Origin: Eleusine coracana subsp. coracana
Taxonomy: Eukaryota > Streptophyta > Magnoliopsida > Poales > Poaceae
Assembly: GCA_032690845.1 (NCBI GenBank)
Contig: CM064430.1
Coordinates: 7,178,949 to 7,242,948 of the forward strand
Length of the DNA: 64,000 nt
Reading direction: 5' to 3'
The translations under genes and the position numbers were made by a program. Below the pieces are notes generated by a model. It ran no database searches. It worked only from the letters and a program-made list of their open reading frames with translations, and had not been told where the DNA came from. This document shows, one piece after another, positions 1 through 11,545 of the stretch (the stretch's first letter is position 1; the number at the start of each line of letters is the position of its first letter).

Positions 1-733
1 ACCTTTGCCTTGAGCCATCCATATATATATCACTCCATCCATCATTCCATCCCTTATTTTGACTACAATCATAATCATCTCAACAACGTAGTTAGTCAAA
101 AATAAGGGTCATCATTAATTACCAAAACACTAAAAAGGGCCTAGATACTTCAATACCCAACAAATTTGTAAAAAATTGATTAGGTATACTGCTATGTATT
201 ATTAATTTGAGAAAATAAGAAAACTAAATTACTAAACAAGCCTTTTGGCTTAAAAGAGGCATCAGCCCACCACCCCACGACACCACCACAGGCCCACAGC
301 CCAGCCCACTCCATCATTTGTTGTTCACGGTGAGAATAATCAAAAGAGAGAGAGAGATAGGCTGCTTCCATGCTCCCGTTCCTTGAACAACGAAGATGGC
401 GCCTCGAAGGCTCAAACTCTAGGCGAAGTGGCGGGCTACCGCACGCGGCACGCCGGTGGCTGACGTGACGGCGACTAGGGCGAGCTTTCTGACGGTCCGA
501 CCCCAATACCAGTAGCTCAGTAGAAGATTTCGTCCAAGTCTCCAACAGGCCAGTAGGCAACAGCGACTAGACAAGCTGCTGAGCTCCGACTCCAATCCCA
601 ACCTCACACAGTCACACCGCAAATTTAAGGTCCATTTATTTATTGTTCCATTGTTATTGTGTTCCTTGCACATTGCACAAATTGTTAATTTCTATTACTC
701 ATTTTTTCACATGAACTGGACCATATAACAGGA
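1..733. other. 5' flank of the hAT relict, possible non-coding first exon
   Basis: No convincing protein is encoded here. The part from about 340 to 630 is GC-richer than its surroundings and is followed by an AT-rich stretch ending in a good splice acceptor (ACAG at about 727-730), directly before the transposase reading frame. This fits a non-coding first exon plus intron of the hAT gene. A clear terminal inverted repeat or 8-bp target duplication for the element was not found. Confidence 0.4.
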
Positions 734-3350
734 CTAATAAAGAAGAAATCTAATATTGATTTGAAAGCTTTGTGGGAACGAGCTACAAAGAAACGAAATG
801 CGGATCTCTCATCGACTCCAGAGCTGGTTACCGCAGAGAGTCAAGCTCAAATTCAAAGTGATTCCCCTTCAGTTAACATGCAGTTGCAGACTAATATTGC
901 AGTGACCGAATTGGGGATATCAAATAATGTTGTTGCTGAGACAGTAATAAGCAATGAACTGGAGGTAGCAGTAGTAGCTAGGACACAACCAGAGGTAGTA
1001 GTAGCATGCACGGAACCTGTTGTAGCAGCAGCAAGGAATGAACAAATTCCTTTGCCCTCTTATAGTGAAAATGATGAATCAGATTCAGATGATGAATCAA
1101 GTGATGAGGCTATTTATGATTTGGATTATCTTTGTCATGATCCTGGAAAAAGGTTTCCCATTAGATGCTACAATGTCAATGACCGGAATTCAGTCATAAG
1201 AGGTTACATTGCGTTAGGGCCATGTCAACCAAAGGGGCATGATTTTCCAGTGACTGAAATGTCAGGTAAGCCACGACGCTTCATTGCTACTTGGTTTGAT
1301 GATTATTGGTGGCTAGAATATAGCATTGAACTAGATGTTGTCTTTTGTTTTGTTTGCTATTTGTTTAAGCATAAAACCAATTGTTCGGGTGGAGATGCTT
1401 TTGTGATTGGTGGATTTAGAAATCAGCACATGAAATCGAGGATTAATAAACATATTGGTGATAAGACTAGTTTTCATAATTTTGCCCAAGAGAGATATGA
1501 TTCATTTCTTAGGCCTAAAGCTTCAATTGAAGAAACTTTTGCTGACATATCAACACAAGAGAAGGCTTTGTATTTGTCCCGTCTGACCTTTTCACTATAA
1601 TACTTGAAGCTTCTTTTGCGTCAAGGTTTGGCTTGTCGTGGAAATGATGAATCTGAAAGTTCATTTAACAAAGGGAATTTTCTTGAGCTGCTAAATTGGC
1701 TAGCTACTAATTTTGAAGAAGTCAATAAGGTGGTTTTAAATAATGCTCCCAAGAACTGTAAGTTGACAGGGCCAAAAATACAAAAAGACATCATCAATTC
1801 TTGTGCCAAAGAAACTACTAAGCTCATTATGGCAGACCTTGGCAGTGATTACTTTGCAATACTTGCTGATGAATCTAGTGACGTGTATCAAAAAGAACAA
1901 CTTGCTCTTTGTTTGCGCTATGTTGATAGAAAAGGAAGGGTAGTTGAGAGGTTTCTTGGTATTGTCCATGTTGAAAACACTACTGCTTTGATACTAAAAT
2001 CTGCAATTGTGACAATGCTTATGAGCCATGGTTTGAGCTTATCCATGGTTCGTGGGCAAGGCTATGATGGAGCAAGTAATCTGAAGGGACATATTAATGG
2101 TCTAAAGAAGATAATTATGGATGACAATCCTTCTACATATTATGTGCACTGCTTTGCACATCAACTTCAGTTAACTCTTGTGTCTGTTGCTAGGGAAAAT
2201 CCAGATTGCATTTGGTTCTTTGATCAGCTCAGATATTTATTGGCTGTTCTTGGAAAATCTTGCAAGAAGATACAAATGCTTCGAATGGCACAAGCTCAAC
2301 AAGTTGTAAACGCATTGGACTTGGGTGAGATTGAAACTGGAAAGGGTCAAAATCAAGAGATGGGTTTAAGTAGACCGGGAGACACTCATTGGGGATCTCA
2401 TTATAAAACTGTTATGCATATTATCTCTATGTATGCTTCAATCCGGCAAGTTCTCATAACTGTTGGAAATGGTCGCTCTCAAAAGGATGAGTGTTCGCAA
2501 GCTCAAACAATGTTGAAACCATTTGAACCATATGAGTTTGTTTTCATGGCATACTTGATGTATCACATATTTGGATATACAAATGACTTAAATCATGCTA
2601 TGCAAAAGAGGGATCAAGATACTGTCAATGCAATAGAGCTCATAGAACTAACGAAGTTTCAGTTGCAGACAATACGGGAAGATCAAGGATAGGAAGATTT
2701 CCTTGCTGTTGTCAATTCTTTTTGTGTCAAACATGGTCTTAAAGTTGCTGATATGGATGATTTGTACAAGCCGGTTGGAAGAGACAAAAGGTTTTTTATA
2801 AAGCTCAAAAATAGACATCGCTTCCATGTTGATATGTTCCTAAGTGTTATTGATATGGAACTTCAAGGGCTTAATGATAGATTTGATGAGGTAAATACAG
2901 AGTTGCTTATTTCTATGACTGCATTCAACCCTAATGATTCCTTTGTTGCTTATGACAAAGATTGTTTAATTAAGCTTGCTGGATTTTATCCCAAAGATTT
3001 CTCTTCAATTGAAATCAACCATCTGTCCTTGCAACTTGATCACTTTATCAATGACATGCGTTTGGATGAAAGGTTTAGAGAGGTACACAATATTGCTCAA
3101 CTTTCCGTTAAGCTTGTTGAAACAAAAAAAAACATAAGGTATGATGTTGTGTACAAACTTCTCAAGTTAGCATCAAGCAAGTGTTGAGAGAGTTTTTTCT
3201 TCAATGAATTATGTGAAGAATAAGTTGAGAAATAGAATGGGAAACCAATATTTGAATGATTGTCTTGTTATATTTATCAAGCGTGATTTTTTTCACCAAG
3301 TAAAGGACAAGGACATGAAGAAGCGCACAATAGAATTGTACTTTACTTAA
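734..3350 (+). pseudogene. hAT-superfamily transposase (TTF-type zinc finger, Tip100-like), degenerate
   Basis: Three blocks in one reading frame (761-1600, 1604-2692, 2753-3187) encode a TTF/ZMYM1-like hAT transposase. They are separated by only two in-frame stops, TAA at 1598 and TAG at 2690. The first block has an acidic N-terminal region and a TTF-type zinc-finger region with a CxxC motif (CFVC). The second carries the catalytic-core-like DESSD and GQGYDGASN motifs and the HCFAHQLQ motif. Near 3170 a short deletion shifts the frame. The hAT dimerisation signature SVERVFSSMNYVKN then continues in the next frame from 3180 to the TAA at 3348. The family cuts and pastes DNA with 8-bp duplications. 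There is no in-frame ATG at the start, so a small upstream exon is likely. The lesions make it non-functional as it stands. The family assignment is secure; the element ends are unknown. Confidence 0.85.
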
Positions 3351-4080
3351 CATTTTGTACCTTATTTAGTTCATATTGTAAACAAATTTTTTCTATATAT
3401 TCAGTTATTTATTATTTTAGACATCTTTCAATTATAATTTCTACTTTAATTCAATATTGTGGACATCTGTGTTTGTGCTCGTTTTATGGATTCATCGGCT
3501 TGGGAATACCCAAGTTTCATAAGCTGCGTCCGTCACTGGGTGGAACCCTATATCATCCTCAGAAAGAAAAGGGGAATTTGTTTTTAGAGCTTGCCGATGA
3601 GAATGAAATAGCGCGGGCGCAAAGGAAAAGAAAAATTAATATATCTATCTATCTGTACATACCGTTGGCCTGGGCCCTCCTCCGCTCGCCTTCGTCGTCC
3701 AGCATCTGCACGGCCGATCCGATCCCTTCTTACTTGTTGGTGATGAAGAGCTAAACACCTGCAGTTCAAAGGCAGGCGTTTGGGTTATATCAGGCCTTCC
3801 GAGCCCGAGTTCAAAGGCAGAAGAGAACCAACTTTTTCCTGACCCGAGAATCTCTTTCTCGTGGGCTGTTATGCAGCCTAGTTCTGATGGGCTATGTACT
3901 AATGAGGCCTGGCCTATATATGCTCGTGGGCCAAGAAGGTGACCGGTCCTTCTTATTTTCGTTTTTCATTTAGGCCACCGAAAGGTTCTTGGCGCCGCTT
4001 TTTCAATTGCCGTAGATGCGTTGGCGTGGCATCGTGGTAACCGATTCTTCTAATCATCCATCATATATCTCTACAACATA
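3351..4080. other. Intergenic, nothing recognised
   Basis: This is AT-rich sequence just after the transposase, then mixed-composition DNA. The open frame at 3473-3754 has no recognisable domain and no splice or promoter context, so it is treated as chance. Confidence 0.5.
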
Positions 4081-4853
4081 TTAAGAGAGGTGAGATTGTC
4101 TAGATCATAATTTTCGTGTCCGTCTGATGTCGTGCGTGGTTTGGAGTTCTTTTTGATGTTTTGTAGTTTGGGCGTGTCCCATCAAGGCATCGATCGAGTC
4201 TAATTCGATTTCGTTTTTCAACACACAGAGTTCAGTTTCAATCAAAACGAGAAACTCTAAAGTTTGTTACGTAGGGAAAAGATGTGACTCACAAAGGAGT
4301 CTTACGTACGTAGACTCCATCCAGTTTCAGGAAGAAAATCCAATTTGAAGGAAAAAAAATCGATTTTACCAGTTCTGGCCGTATGAGATCAAGTTAGGGA
4401 CGAAGGTTTCTTGATTTTATGGAGCAGAATGATGGAGGAGGCCGAACCGTTCTATTTTGCTTTTCTATGTGGCTGGGTGCGCACTTTAGTGCTGCTGAAT
4501 TGAAGCTCGCTTTCCAGCAATGGCGGACAGGAGAGGTAGGCTCGAGGAAGACGATGGGTAACGGGGAAAAAAGTAATTCACGTGTGGTAACCAGAAAAGG
4601 GACTTATGATGGGCAATGGGTTGTAGTTGGATGGGCCTAATATATCATCAACCCATTCACTTGTTTTGTATTCTTTTCCTTTTAAAACTATTTTAGGATT
4701 GATTTATATTGTGTTATTTAGCAGAACAATACAACTAAGATAATTTTAGAAATTTTGAAAACTATTTTAGGCATTTATTACCTTCTCTGTACGCGCTGGT
4801 CGTGATTGGGGTGCGGCTACATACGGCAAGCTGGCCGTCTAGCGGCTATAATA
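4081..4853. repeat. Tandem duplication, copy 1 (about 772 bp)
   Basis: The sequence from 4081 recurs from 4854 with an offset of 772-773 bp along its whole length, with scattered substitutions and small indels. Both copies end in the same AGCGGCTA block (4841-4848 and 5613-5620). Copy 1 has a 73-codon open frame (4419-4640) with no known domain. No terminal repeats or LTR-like ends are visible. Confidence 0.9.
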
Positions 4854-5623
4854 TTAAGGGAGGTGAGGTCGTCTAGACCATAATTTTCGTATCCGCTGAT
4901 GTCGTGCATGGTTTGGAGTTCTTTTTGATGTTTTGTAGTTTGGGCGTGTCCCATCAAGGCATCGATCGAATCTAATTCGGTTCCGTTTTTCAACACACAG
5001 AGTTCAGTTTCAATCAAAACGAGAAACTCCAAAATTTGTTACGTAGGGAAAAGATGTGACTCACAACGGAGTCTTACCTATGTAGACTCCATCCAGTTTC
5101 AGAAAGAAAATCCAATTTGAAGGGAAAAAATAGATTTTACCAGTTCTGGCCGTATGAGATCAAGCTAGGGACGAAGGTTTCTTGATTTTATGGAGGAGAA
5201 TGATGGAGGAGGCGGAACCGTTCTATTTTGCTTTTCTATGTGGCTGGGTGCGCACTTTAATGCTACTGAATTGAAGCTGGCCTTTCCAGCAATGGCGGAC
5301 AGGAGAGGTAGGCTCAAGAAAGACGATGGGTAACGGGGAAAAAAGTAATTCACGTGTGGTAACCAGAAAAGGGACTTCTGATGTGCAATGGGTTGTAGTT
5401 GGATGGGCCTAATATATCATCAGCCCATTCACTTGTTTTGTATTCTTTTTCTTTTAAAACTATTTTAGAATTAATTTATATTGTGTTATTTAGCAGCACA
5501 ATACAACTAAGATAATTTTAGAAATTTTGAAAACTATTTTAGGTATTTATTACCTTCTCTGTACGCGCTGGTCGTGATTGGGGTGCGGCTACATACGGCA
5601 AGCTGGCCATCTAGCGGCTACAA
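4854..5623. repeat. Tandem duplication, copy 2 (about 772 bp)
   Basis: This is the second head-to-tail copy of the block starting at 4081. The small open frame seen in copy 1 is shifted here by a one-base length difference near 5278, which argues against coding conservation. The copies differ by eye at several percent of sites, so the duplication is not very recent. Confidence 0.9.
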
Positions 5624-8600
5624 GATATTGGGAAGGAGATCCAAATGGAGGGGATGCCAATAATGTCATAGTTTACACTAGATTCGGAAAAAGAAAGATG
5701 AAGGGATCACTACCGCAACAACGGCTCGGATAGCAAATAAATGGGGTAGACGCGCATGAAGATGGACATCCCGTTGCATGCTCCTGGTTCCAAGTGATGG
5801 AGTTAGATTAATTGAAGCACTCATGTTGTAGATTATCTGAGTCCAAATCAAAACAATAAAACATCATGTTTGTGTGTTTCCGATTTGGTATTCATCTTTT
5901 TATGCTAGGTTAATGGTTTATTCATTGTCTATGTGGGAAGAGATCTTTTTTTAGTTTGATCTACATATATGAGAGTTAAAATTTGTACAACATTAAATTC
6001 GTTGGTTATTTATAACTTTGAGAAATAAAGTTAACCCATATTTTGCATAAAAAACAAAGCACTTTCTCCGCTTGCTTTGGGTATTGATAGATACGGTCGC
6101 CCAATAAGTTTTTCTCGTGTCCATGCTACAACAGTTTACTATTCATTTCTTTTTAAAAATAAATAGTATGAATTTTCTCATGGCAACTGCATGTGGAGGG
6201 ATGCAGAAGGAATAACATCTTTATGTTCCCATCAATAAAAAGACAAAATTTTATACATTTTAAAACTATATAGATGAATTGTTGGTCGTTGCATTTATTG
6301 GATATGAGCCTAAGCTATGGAAACAATCTTTCCATCCAGTGGTTTATGGAGACCTTATTTGTATGATCTAAACATTGCCCGTATATATAACTATAAAACA
6401 TTACAATATTAAGCACCAAATCATATAAGAGAAATGATATGCAAGCCTGTTACCAGATAATGGGAATTTATAAACTTAGTATTTTATCTAATAAATTTAT
6501 ATTCAAAGATATAAAATATTATTATATTTTTTATTATTTATAGCTCGTAACAACATACGAATACTTTGTTAATTCATATATATATATATCAAATAGTTTA
6601 ATGGTTAACCAATCTGGCATGCGAATCTGCCGACATGCTGCACGCTCATGATCCATACACCCAAGCTGTATCTTGACGAGACCACGCAATACGGAAAAAA
6701 GGGAACCGGACAAAAAGCCCGCACGATCCATATTCTATTTCTTCACATAACAGCAAAACTTTTGATTGGGATAATAATCGTAATTAATCAAGAGAAGGCG
6801 ACTGCCGACTGCACAAGCTATACGTACGGCGGCCGGTGAGAGAAGCTGCCTGGTGGGACGAGAAGATAAGTTTCTTTCCGATCCGATCTATCCGTGCATC
6901 TTTTTCCTTCAGCTTAATGTGCGGACGAATTTAACATGATTGGATGTACTTGATGAGCAAAGTCTGGTGGTGTAGCAACTCAGCAATACGTTGTACTGGC
7001 ATTTCCATTAACACGACGGCATCATCGTGATCGATCCAGTGACTCGATCTGGTTGCTTAAATGTATTGCCTTGCACGTCTTTCGTTGTACCAAATGATCG
7101 AGTGCATTTACAGTTATATAAGTACTGGAATTAGCTCTCTTGGCTAGCTAGCTAGTAATTAGCTCTCCCCGCGTGCAAAGCATTCCTCTTTTGACACACA
7201 CGGTTTAGCGAACAATAATTGATCGAACAACTTCCTGTAGTCGATCATCAAAGGATTTTTTTTCTTCAATAATTGAAATGACTTACAACCACGCGACAAA
7301 CATTTTTAGCAATCAATTTTTTTTATCACTGAAGCTTAATGACTAATTGAAGAAAACCACTCAAATCCAGAAACGTCATTCCCATCGAAGTCAGTGGATT
7401 TAATGGACAGCACGCTGCGGTATCCCCATCTCCTCTCCAGTCTCCTCATCGACGCTGGTCGAGCAAATCAGCTCCAACATTTCTCTCCTGGCAACCCCCG
7501 GAGGGGACATGGCCGAACGATGCATCGTGATCACCGGTCGCCGGCCGAGATCCATCAATTACTGGCGAGAGAGATCACTGTGTATGTCGATTAGTCACGA
7601 TACTTGGCTTAGAGAGGGAATAAGCGAATTTCAAAAAAAAAAAGAGAGGGAATAAGCCATCGAATGAGGTGATCACTGTATACTACAGTGTATTAGCATT
7701 GCTTGTGGACGAAGAGTTGGTGGTTAGTTGTGGTAATCACGGCGGATTAGTTGGGCGTGGCCTCGATTAGCTACGCTACCGATCCGTCCCGTCCGTGTCG
7801 TTTGGTTTCCATCATTGAAGACGCCCACTCCTCTCCTGTGATGCTACCTGACGCTGCTCTGTGCTCTGTAAACGTGCACGTCGCTGAGATTTTCTGAAGC
7901 CAACGACGCAAAGATGAAAACGACGGAGGAAGAAACAGAGAGAGAGAGAGAGAGAGAGAGTTCATGCTCTCGTGCACGCCGCACGCGTGGTCTTTTCTGA
8001 CGCGTTCACGGGAGTGTATTGATCGGGGGTTATTAGTTCACCGGCAGTGTCTTTATTTTCTGCAACAACGGTTACATGCTGCACGTGCAAAGCGTCTAGG
8101 GTAGCGTACGTATTTGAATTGAAGCGCACGTACGCATGGGTAGCGGAAGGCGCAAGCTCCAACTTTGCCGCTGATTCCATCAACGCCGTGCTCGTGCTGC
8201 CGTGCACAACAAAAGATGGAAAGATTCGACGCGCACCGGCGCACCACCTGAGTAGTGACGTCACTTGAAATTGCAAACGGAGCCGTGGAAATGGGAAAAG
8301 AAAAAGAAACGGAACCTTCAAGAAGGACAAGAGGAAAAAGGGTGTACTCCTACTATACTTTCGTACTATTTGCATTTGCAGTGGGCACGTCTACAGACAG
8401 CCCTACAACAACGAACGCCATTTGGAGCCACCATGCTCTAATGTAAGCGGTCTCCACACGGGACAGATCCTCTGGAACAATTTTTCGTGAATTTCGCATG
8501 AGAATAAAGAATAAGGTATTATTGCGTTACGACATGTGGATTTTGTAAATTGATTTTGGAATTTTGATGCTAAATCAAAAAGTTTCTCATTGCACAAAAA

Positions 8601-8989
8601 ATACCTAAATTTCAAACAAAGTTTACTTCATTAAGTAACCAATTCACATCCATCGTTTATAAAATATAAACATTTTTTTTAATATGCAACTAAACTAAGT
8701 ATTTCTTTAGACTCGTAATCGGGAAGCCTTATAGGTCATGCCAGTAAATCTTCTTGAGTTAAAATTTGAGTTTTGGTATTAAATGTAGGCTTATATCCGA
8801 TTAATTGATAGACAATTGTAATGGTATGAGACTTCATAGTTGCATGACAATGTTTTGTTGGGAGCAATCAAGTGCCATGAATCATGTCTTTTGGGGCCAA
8901 TTCTAGTACTACATATTGCGGCCAAAAGGAAAAAGGAAAAGAGATTCTATGGGGATGATGTTGTGGTGTGATGACTGGCTGAGGGATAT
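5624..8989. other. Intergenic, AT-rich
   Basis: No gene was recognised. From about 5800 to 6650 the DNA is strongly AT-rich, with a short TA run near 6577-6590. From about 7390 to 8300 the composition is more balanced and short open frames exist on both strands, but none shows a domain, splice context or conserved start. The AG dinucleotide run at 7937-7960 lies here. Confidence 0.5.
7937..7960. repeat. (AG)n microsatellite
   Basis: An uninterrupted AG dinucleotide run of 12 units lies in intergenic DNA. Confidence 0.95.
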
Positions 8990-9262
8990 GATTATGTGGA
9001 AGCTCTCCTTACTTACCAAAGGATTCCAAGCGGAGTGTAGCACCGGCTAACTGCCAGCCCACCCGGGTTCGAGCGGCACCTCATGCAGTACTATAGTGTG
9101 GTACTGCAGCGCTTTTGTTATGGTCATGGTCGCTCTCTTATGGCTAAAAAAATCCTCCTTGCAAGGGTTTTTCTCGATAGCGATTTCGGGGAGATTCCTC
9201 CTCCTCTTAATGCAAAACCCGGGAGGACTTAGCCCTCTCCCCCGTAGCCAAACTTTTTTTTT
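8990..9262 (+). repeat. Possible SINE-like retroposon
   Basis: The segment holds a sequence close to a tRNA-type pol III B box (GGTTCGAGCGG, about 9067-9077) after a CCACCCG block. It is followed by a C/T-rich body and ends in a T run (about 9251-9260), as grass SINEs of the Au type do. The A box is not convincing and no target duplication was confirmed. Confidence 0.35.
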
Positions 9263-11225
9263 TATGTGGGTGTCTCCATTTACGGATGGTGGTAGATGAA
9301 TTACCTGCCTATTGTGACCATTCCTAAAATTAAACTATCAATGTTGTTGATTGCGCTGAAAAATCTTGAAATGACTTCATATTATTGAATGTACTAATGG
9401 TATAAAAGCGAAAGATAGTTTATATTGGCACGTCCTTGTACCACCACACTATATCAGTGTTACTTATTATTGTAGCAAGAGAAGAGATAATCATTTGCGT
9501 ATCAATGCTCCTGACCACTAGTACAGATTGTCCCGGACATGATAGGCATGCACACAACCTCTTTTCCAAACAAAAGTCCATACAAATTCAATAACACAAG
9601 CATACGGAAAAGAAAAATATCGTTTTCCCAATTACTTCGAAGCGACATGTAGAAACCCCATGTTACCTTCCCCAAAAGCTACCGCATGAATAGCGCCTAT
9701 AGAGATCACGACGATGATGAAAACTCCACCCTAATCCCCACTACTATTCCCCTCCTAACACACAATCCATCCTGTCCCAATGTCACGTCTAGCTAATGTG
9801 TGTAGTAGCAGCTAAATTTGTTGGTTACCTTGAGTGATCATTATATGGTTGGTTCGTCCACAGCCATTCGCCGGTGTGAAGAAGCCCCAACGTGACCGTA
9901 CGTCGCGCCATCATCGATCGATCGGCTCGACAGCAGGTGGACACACGAAAAAGGTGTTGCTTCCAAGTCAGGAGCCAAGATTTGATTTCCCTGCCGTTGG
10001 TTGGCACTGGCAAGCAGGCTCCTCTTTCCCTTTTTTGACTTGGCCACGACGTTGACAGGAGCGTGGGTGGAGACAGCCTCCCTCCGGCCGCAGAGGATCC
10101 GCGCGCGACCCGCCCGCCGCGCTGCGCCAAAACCCGCGGGGTTCAAAAAAGCGCGCACGCGCACCGACGGACGTGTCCGAGGTTCTCGGCAGAATCCGTT
10201 CACAGCCGTCCGTTTGCGTATCTACGGCTCTGATCTGTCTGAGCGCGGGCAGGGCGGGGTCATTTGCGTAATTAGCCACGCACCCCTTCCTGATAAGTTC
10301 CGCCGGAATTAGCGCGCTGAGGTGGCGCGGACTAAAATTAGCTGGGCCGTAACGTTCCGATGCCCTGCGCGCACCTTGTCCTACACCGCGCGCAATAAGC
10401 ATCATCGATGACACGTGGACCACATGTGGGCCCGATAACGATGTGAAATAGTGTGGGTCGGATACATGGTGGTGCGGAAACCATTTGCGGTGGTTAAGTG
10501 TGGGCCTTGTTTGCCTCGCGCACTGTGGCGGGAGTCGGGTCACCGCCCAATGCGTGGGAGTGGAACGGAACACACAACGGGGGGACGTTAGCGGTTGCTT
10601 TGCTCCTTCGTTAGTTAGCATGAGTATGATGATCATTAGTACTACAGCATAATATAAGCTCAATCATCATTGGTCTTTGTTTTCCAAGGTAGATGATGCC
10701 TTTGCGTTGGCATTGGGTGTCTCTACAGCATGAAGCAGTAGTAGTAGCAAACAAAGTTGCGACATCTTGTCCTTGGCGTTATGGCCGCTGCTGCTAACTA
10801 AATATTCTCTCGGTTTCTGATACTATGACGCTAGAGCAATTTTCTTAGTTCAATTTTTGAGCTACCTCGGACAACTATATATTTTTTGTCGTATACAACA
10901 GTAAAGTAGAGTCCAAGAAGAAGCTAAGTGAATTAGGCAGACCAATAATCAAAAGCAAGTTCTAGTTTGTCTAGTGGATGTTTTTTTTTTCAGAATCTTG
11001 GGGTCAGGCGCTCATAATCACAACTGAAAATATATTTCCCCCGTCACTTTTTCATGTCTTGATTGGAGAAAAACAAACTTTATAAAATTTAATTAAGCAT
11101 TACTCGAAGCCGGTATACGAAACAAGTATCATATTCATTTCTATCAAAAAGACTTTAAGATGACGCTGATTCATGTCAATTAATAATATGTTCTTACAAA
11201 AACTAAATGCCAATCAAATATATAC
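9263..11225. other. Intergenic with a GC-rich island
   Basis: AT-rich DNA surrounds a GC-rich stretch at about 9830-10620. That stretch contains overlapping open frames on both strands, the longest 231 codons on the minus strand (9968-10663). They look like GC-driven artefacts: there is no domain, low-complexity Arg/Pro content and several competing frames. No splice-consistent gene was found. Confidence 0.45.
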
Positions 11226-11227
11226 TA

Positions 11228-11543
11228 CCTCCATATTTAATTTAGTGGGCGTTCTAGAAAATAAAGTGTTTTTGAAATAGCAGGCGTTCTGCCATATGCC
11301 TCTGCTCAGCTGTTCTTGAGACAAAAAAAAAAAAATCAACACCCGACAAGTGCAGGACTCAAACTTGTGACCTGGTGCACTGAAGTTGGATGTGTTAACC
11401 AGTCCATAGGGGAGAGAGATTTATTATGAAGCGGCTCCGAGGTGTATTAATAATTGTATGGGTAAAAGATTAAATCCAATTTAATTACTTTTTGATATTA
11501 TAAATCATGTTTTAAACACCCTCTAAACTAAGTATGGAGGGAG
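11228..11543. mobile_element. Stowaway-like MITE (Tc1/mariner type)
   Basis: The inverted ends are CCTCCATATTTAATTTAG at the left and CTAAACTAAGTATGGAGGGAG at the right. They are flanked by TA at 11226-11227 and 11544-11545, the usual Stowaway target duplication. The body carries a sequence that on the minus strand resembles a pol III B box (AGTTTGAGTCC, about 11351-11361), so a tRNA-derived segment may be included. Confidence 0.75.
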
Positions 11544-11545
11544 TA

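Noticed and set aside
4419..4640. 73-codon frame in the tandem duplication
   Set aside because: The second copy carries a frameshift and no domain is seen.
9968..10663. 231-codon minus-strand open frame in a GC-rich island
   Set aside because: It competes with long frames in other phases and on the + strand, has no domain or signal, and its composition is Arg/Pro-rich as expected by chance in GC-rich DNA.
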